Of a DNA stretch of 38,563 nt, positions 35,065 to 38,563 are shown one piece after another. The position numbers and the translations under genes were made by a program. The notes beneath the pieces were generated by a model. That model was not told the DNA's origin. It worked only from the letters and a program-made list of their open reading frames with translations, and ran no database searches. Every line of letters begins with the position of its first letter. The first letter of the stretch is position 1. Source of the DNA: a virus; the IMG/VR virus record IMGVR_UViG_3300012964_000025, positions 1-38,563 of that record, one strand, 5' to 3'.

Positions 35065-36657
35065 TCACCATATGACCATGCCAGAATTTTTGTGTTGTAG
35101 TGTTATGCTCGCTGCACCTCCTTCAAATGTGGAATATGGCGAGGTGCCGCCCGCGACGGCCCCGCCCGTGGAAACGTTAAGCTTTGCAGTGTTACCCGGC
35201 GATGTGCCGCCCGCGATCGCGCCGCCTGTGCCTGTCGCGGCATAGCTTGTGTTAGAAGCGTCGATGTCATAGAACGTATACGGTGAAGTCCCGCCCGCGA
35301 CAGCTCCGCCTGCAGGGATATTCTGTTTCGTGCGTATGACCGGCGACGTGCCGCCCGCGATCGCTCCGCCTGTGCCAGGCGCGGCATAATCCGCATTGCC
35401 GACAAAATAAGGTGATGTCCCGCCCGCGATAGCTCCGCCTGTGGGGATATTCTGCTTCGTGCGGACGACCGGCGATGTGCCGCCTGCGATAGCGCCGCCG
35501 TCTGGAATATTCAGCAGGACCTGATTTGATGGTCCGCTTCGCGCGCCGGTAGCCCTTACCCCTTCGACAACACAATAATATACGCCGGACGCAAATGTAA
35601 CAGGCATTGATGCCGATACGATTGCCGGGGTATACGTCATGCCTGAAGGCGATACCGTTGCTGTGCTGTAGAAATAGAGACGGTCCTCCGCATCTGACCA
35701 GTACCAGACATAATAATTAGATCCCAGTTGCGTTTTGCTGTCGTATGCCTGTCGCCATTGAACAGCGCCGGACCTTTCTATCCATGCCGGTGCAGTTGCC
35801 AGCGTCGCATGATAACGATTCGTCCCTGCTCCGTCAGATGTCCAGCCTGTCAGGGCAATATTTTCATATAACGCTGCGCTCAGGGTTTGCTGCAGTGTGT
35901 ACGGCCCGCCATCTGTTTGCCCGCAAAGCAACTCCCATCTGTCAAGATCCGTTGTCGGAGGATTCGGCTCGTATACTCCGCACTCCGTAACGGTGCTGCA
36001 TGTTTGCGTCGTGCTGGTAAATTGCGTGACCGATATCTCAGCCGCGCTCGTCCATGCAGCGTTATTGATTTCTCCTGTGGCCTTCAGTCGAACATAGCGC
36101 CCCGATATCGGGGTAAAGGTAATTGTTTTTTCTGTCATGCCCGAGGAGAATGTCCCTGTGGATACGGCGCTGCCCCAGGCTGATGTGCTGCTGCTCACAT
36201 AAAACTCATAGGTCGTGATCGTCCCGTTTACGCTGCCATCTTGCCGGGGGAGATATTTAAAGCCGTTTATGTTGTACGTTGTGCCGAGATCTATCTGGAT
36301 CTCATGAGGCCGCTGGTCGGTCGTCGGCGAGTATTTTGTATGCCAGAATGTTGCATTGTTGCCGTCAAAGGCCTTGATCGCCATGTTATCCGGCGCTGTT
36401 GTCTGCTCGCTGTCCACATACACAAGCGCCCAGCCGGACTTTGATATATCAGCCGTTGCCTCGACTGTCCTGCTGTGTGTCTCGCAGAAATCAGATGCCA
36501 TCGAAAACCAATAGGTCCCGCTGCAGATGAGATAATTCCAGTCCATCCCAACATATGTCATCGGCTGCGGCCACGAGAAGGTGACCGTTCTGCTGGTCGC
36601 ATATGCTGACGACAACATCAACACCCAGAGGATCACTATATGCAATATCCGTTTCAT
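35065..36657 (-). CDS. Exported receptor-binding-type protein with discoidin domain and decapeptide repeats (530 aa)
   Basis: A signal peptide (LHIVILWVLMLSSAYA) is followed by an F5/8 type C (discoidin) domain from about residue 80 to 210 (NMAIKAFDGNNATFWHTKYS, HEIQIDLGTTYNINGFKYLP, GRYVRLKATGEI), which in other proteins binds sugars or lipids. A fibronectin-like middle follows. The C-terminal 150 residues hold six copies of GGA(I/V)AGGTSP. It is likely a host-surface or fibre protein. Its start overlaps the lipoprotein stop by four bases. Confidence 0.68.
   Translation of the reverse strand: MKRILHIVILWVLMLSSAYATSRTVTFSWPQPMTYVGMDWNYLICSGTYWFSMASDFCETHSRTVEATADISKSGWALVYVDSEQTTAPDNMAIKAFDGNNATFWHTKYSPTTDQRPHEIQIDLGTTYNINGFKYLPRQDGSVNGTITTYEFYVSSSTSAWGSAVSTGTFSSGMTEKTITFTPISGRYVRLKATGEINNAAWTSAAEISVTQFTSTTQTCSTVTECGVYEPNPPTTDLDRWELLCGQTDGGPYTLQQTLSAALYENIALTGWTSDGAGTNRYHATLATAPAWIERSGAVQWRQAYDSKTQLGSNYYVWYWSDAEDRLYFYSTATVSPSGMTYTPAIVSASMPVTFASGVYYCVVEGVRATGARSGPSNQVLLNIPDGGAIAGGTSPVVRTKQNIPTGGAIAGGTSPYFVGNADYAAPGTGGAIAGGTSPVIRTKQNIPAGGAVAGGTSPYTFYDIDASNTSYAATGTGGAIAGGTSPGNTAKLNVSTGGAVAGGTSPYSTFEGGAASITLQHKNSGMVIW
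35120..35505. repeat. Six in-frame repeats encoding GGA(I/V)AGGTSP
   Basis: Repeats of a 30-base unit (core GCGATCGCGCCGCCTG in the plus-strand reading, with variations) separated by alternating short linkers, RTKQNIP or longer ones. The repeats would vary in number by slippage or recombination. Confidence 0.75.
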
Positions 36658-37037
36658 AGCAACCGCCCCTTCTCTTTCATCTCAACATAGATATCTGTGC
36701 TATCTTCATTATTGTTCAGTGTCTGCCCGCCCTCACCGTAACTCACAACCTTTCCCTGCATGTTTTTCCCTGTGATTTTTACTCCGAATTTGATAGCGGC
36801 TCCCTTTGGGATATTTACATCATAAGCAATGATGAGCGAGGTTGATCCTGTTGCTTCAATTTTGTCGGTAAGGTTGCCATTTTTGATTTCAGGCTCGGTT
36901 TCCTTTTCTACTTTGAGAGAATAAATGCCTGATAAATTATGGACGTGGACATTTACCTTGACGTTGCGGATATCATCACCGGCATAAGCGCTGCTGCATC
37001 CAAACAATATCAGGGCAATCAGTATTATTTTTTTCAT
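36654..37037 (-). CDS. Lipoprotein or exported protein (127 aa)
   Basis: The N-terminus MKKIILIALILFGCSSAYAG has a lipobox-like LFGC followed by AYA, so it could be a lipoprotein or a normally cleaved protein. The mature domain is a small beta fold (NVKVNVHVHNLSGIYSLKVE, SLIIAYDVNIPKGAAIKFGV). It overlaps both neighbours by a few bases. Function unknown; superinfection exclusion or fibre chaperone are both possible. Confidence 0.55.
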   Translation of the reverse strand: MKKIILIALILFGCSSAYAGDDIRNVKVNVHVHNLSGIYSLKVEKETEPEIKNGNLTDKIEATGSTSLIIAYDVNIPKGAAIKFGVKITGKNMQGKVVSYGEGGQTLNNNEDSTDIYVEMKEKGRLL

Positions 37038-37255
37038 ATGTTCCTCCTGAGTTTTTTTAAGGCCCGCGACGTGGTTTCTCTTGCCATGCCTATGAATTCA
37101 GCCAGTTCGTAATGACTGTATTCCTCCCGGTTCCGGAGTTCCGGGAAATGCCGGAATGCTGCCTCGATCCTTTTTGTAGCGGGCCAAAGGCCCATTACCT
37201 CGATCCGCAATTCCATCTCCGGCAATGTCAATTCCCTGCGAAACTTTTTCTTCAT
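37034..37255 (-). CDS. Small Crp-type helix-turn-helix protein (73 aa)
   Basis: The C-terminal half YSHYELAEFIGMARETTSRA followed by LKKLRRN is the recognition helix pattern of Crp/Fnr proteins, but the cyclic-nucleotide domain is absent. The N-terminal half is basic. It overlaps its neighbours as ATGA. A regulator inside the fibre cluster is odd; it may control these host-interaction genes. Confidence 0.6.
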   Translation of the reverse strand: MKKKFRRELTLPEMELRIEVMGLWPATKRIEAAFRHFPELRNREEYSHYELAEFIGMARETTSRALKKLRRNI

Positions 37256-37455
37256 CGTTTTTTCTGAAATCCCATCTGCGGTTTCTTCCCGTTCCGGTGT
37301 ATGATTTTGTCGATTTCAGCCTCCAGAATTTTCCTCATGGCAAGCAGCATCGCCAGCTTTACATTAACCTCTGTCTGAACAACAAACTCGGTAGTAAACA
37401 CAAGCCTTTCGATTGTGCCTGTCCGCTCGTTGCCATATACCTTACACACCTTCAT
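37252..37455 (-). CDS. Unknown small protein (67 aa)
   Basis: The protein is an alpha/beta mix (KVYGNERTGTIERLVFTTEF, NVKLAMLLAMRKILEAEIDK) with a basic tail. It lies between tailspike and the helix-turn-helix gene and overlaps the latter as ATGA. Ribbon-helix-helix or clamp-like binding is possible, but no family is recognised. Confidence 0.45.
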   Translation of the reverse strand: MKVCKVYGNERTGTIERLVFTTEFVVQTEVNVKLAMLLAMRKILEAEIDKIIHRNGKKPQMGFQKKR

Positions 37456-37456
37456 A

Positions 37457-38563
37457 TCAGTTCGTATCCGTCAGCGTGCCATTGAGTCCCATAACGGACC
37501 AGATGCCGGCCTCCTGGCATGCTATGGAAACGTATTTCCCGACAGCATCGCAGGTGAGCGTTACGCTGTCTCCTCCGGAATTGACATAGCCCTCGAACAA
37601 TTCCGTCCCGTATGGCTCCAGTTTGATGTTCTGCAGCGCCTTGCAATAGAACATCGCCGAATCGCCGACCCGGGCGACCTCTGTGAATGTAAAGGTAATT
37701 GCGCCTGTTGCTGATTTATTATTGTAGACATTTTTTCTCAGCATGTTAGAAGTCAGATTCTGAGATGATGAAAAAGATGATATGTGAGCTTTCCCCGTAT
37801 CAACTGTCTCGCCATTTAACTGTAATACAGCCACAACCTCCTTCAACGAGAATGAATCCAGCGTAAAGGCTTGCCCTGCTGCCAGAGTAGTTGCGATTGA
37901 AAAAGAACTAGTGCTTTGGGCTGTAAAATAGAGAGTATGTGTTCCTGCTGTCAAATCTAACGCGGTCATATTGGCATCAAGGGCATATGCGATCCGAGCT
38001 GTCGGACTGCCTGAAACTCCCGAAACCGTGTATACAAATTTATATCGTGCATTCTCTGCAGGGGGAATAGCCATATCCACGCTATTTTGATATATTTCTG
38101 CTGCTGCTCCAGCAGAATAGGTGCACGTAGCGGCATTGGCAGCTAATGCGCAATCACCTCCGGGTGTCGCTGTCCAGCTTGTTCCACTAGTCAAATTGGG
38201 ATTTGTCAATGATTCTGCTGACGCTAAAGATGTCTCTTCGGAGAAAACTATCTGTGCCCCTGTTGAGGCATCCTCAATGGTTGGTGTGAGCCAGTAAGTA
38301 TCTTTCCAAACGACTACTGGAGGCCATACCGAACCATCATTGAGGTTAATCCAGTGGCTACCTGTTGATGAGGACGTGTCAGGTGATGCCGTACCAGACT
38401 GCTGGACATTTTGCCATGTGTTATAATACCCATGATCTGCAAAAGCTCCTGCGGCCATATATGAATTATTTATGACGTTGTTGAATCGGCTGCTTGTTGA
38501 CAGAATAACTCTGCACCCACTATCGAGGATGGTTGACGTATTCAGGTTATACCCGTATATATC
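37457..38563 (-). CDS. Tailspike, C-terminal part (runs off right end)
   Basis: An open frame continues past base 38563; 369 codons including the stop are visible. It starts with beta-helix coils (YGYNLNTSTILDSGCRVILS, SSRFNNVINNSYM), then WINLNDGSVWPPVVVW. A CBM4/9-like module from about residue 110 to 235 (LTNPNLTSGTSWTATPGGD to DSFSLKEVV) is similar in type to that at 12219. A beta-sandwich (GAITFTFTEVARVGDSAMFY, VTLTCDAVGKYVSIACQE) ends the protein. It is probably the C-terminal half of the gene starting at 1582, with at least two bases missing between the window ends. Confidence 0.72.
   Translation of the reverse strand, partial: DIYGYNLNTSTILDSGCRVILSTSSRFNNVINNSYMAAGAFADHGYYNTWQNVQQSGTASPDTSSSTGSHWINLNDGSVWPPVVVWKDTYWLTPTIEDASTGAQIVFSEETSLASAESLTNPNLTSGTSWTATPGGDCALAANAATCTYSAGAAAEIYQNSVDMAIPPAENARYKFVYTVSGVSGSPTARIAYALDANMTALDLTAGTHTLYFTAQSTSSFSIATTLAAGQAFTLDSFSLKEVVAVLQLNGETVDTGKAHISSFSSSQNLTSNMLRKNVYNNKSATGAITFTFTEVARVGDSAMFYCKALQNIKLEPYGTELFEGYVNSGGDSVTLTCDAVGKYVSIACQEAGIWSVMGLNGTLTDTN

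Noticed and set aside
1-38563. Diversity-generating retroelement, as in BPP-1
   Set aside because: No reverse transcriptase motif (YxDD) in any frame and no template/variable repeat pair is seen near the fibre genes.
1-38563. Exact circular join of base 38563 to base 1
   Set aside because: The joined tailspike frame stops after a few codons; at least two bases must be missing.
1-38563. Single-subunit phage RNA polymerase or DNA polymerase gene
   Set aside because: No frame has the size or motifs; replication and transcription appear to depend on the host.

Overview
This window reads as a nearly complete temperate podovirus genome, about 38.6 kb and cut open inside its tailspike gene. Head and tail genes are of the T7 type (head-tail connector portal, tail tubular proteins A and B, large internal virion proteins, T7 gp19-like terminase). 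Other parts resemble Bordetella BPP-1-type podoviruses (a Bbp19-like protein, a GNAT gene among the virion genes). There is no phage RNA polymerase. An XRE repressor, a tyrosine integrase and an attP-like site carrying the 3' part of a tRNA-Pro point to lysogeny. The host is not identifiable. Several dispersed palindromic repeats of a kind common in environmental Gram-negative chromosomes (Nitrospirae, Deltaproteobacteria and similar) suggest long residence in such a chromosome.

Layout. Positions 1-23712 hold the late genes, all on the minus strand and read right to left: small terminase, portal, scaffold, capsid, tail tubes A and B, GNAT, virion and fibre proteins with signal peptides, lysis genes, three large internal virion proteins, large terminase, then the N-terminal part of a tailspike that runs off the left end. 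Positions 23713-31159 hold the minus-strand early operon: small DNA-binding proteins, a possible clamp-like protein, three DNA methyltransferases, a PC4-like protein, a lambda-O-like initiator with an apparent origin inside its gene, and a Mor-like activator just upstream of the late genes. Positions 31160-31515 form a control region. Positions 31516-34207, plus strand, hold the repressor, two exported proteins (one an HNH nuclease), small proteins and the integrase. Positions 34142-34361 look like attP. Positions 34364-38563, minus strand, hold receptor-binding and envelope-type genes and the C-terminal part of a tailspike running off the right end. The two tailspike parts are probably one gene.

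The main discovery is at 25617-27830. The three methyltransferase genes sit in three consecutive integron gene cassettes, each closed by a recognisable attC site, with no integron integrase in the window. All three genes run against the attC orientation, so that they are co-directional with the phage early operon, and each gene's stop codon is supplied by the cassette-boundary core site. This is a CALIN-like array carrying a DNA-modification island inside a phage.

Three further themes stand out. Six tail-region or fibre-region proteins carry Sec or lipoprotein signal peptides, which is odd for proteins expected to assemble in the cytoplasm. Dispersed repeats have inserted into coding sequence at many places and stay in frame, once apparently fusing two genes. 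A 968-residue predicted ejected protein combines a zinc-peptidase motif with a YqaJ-type exonuclease domain.
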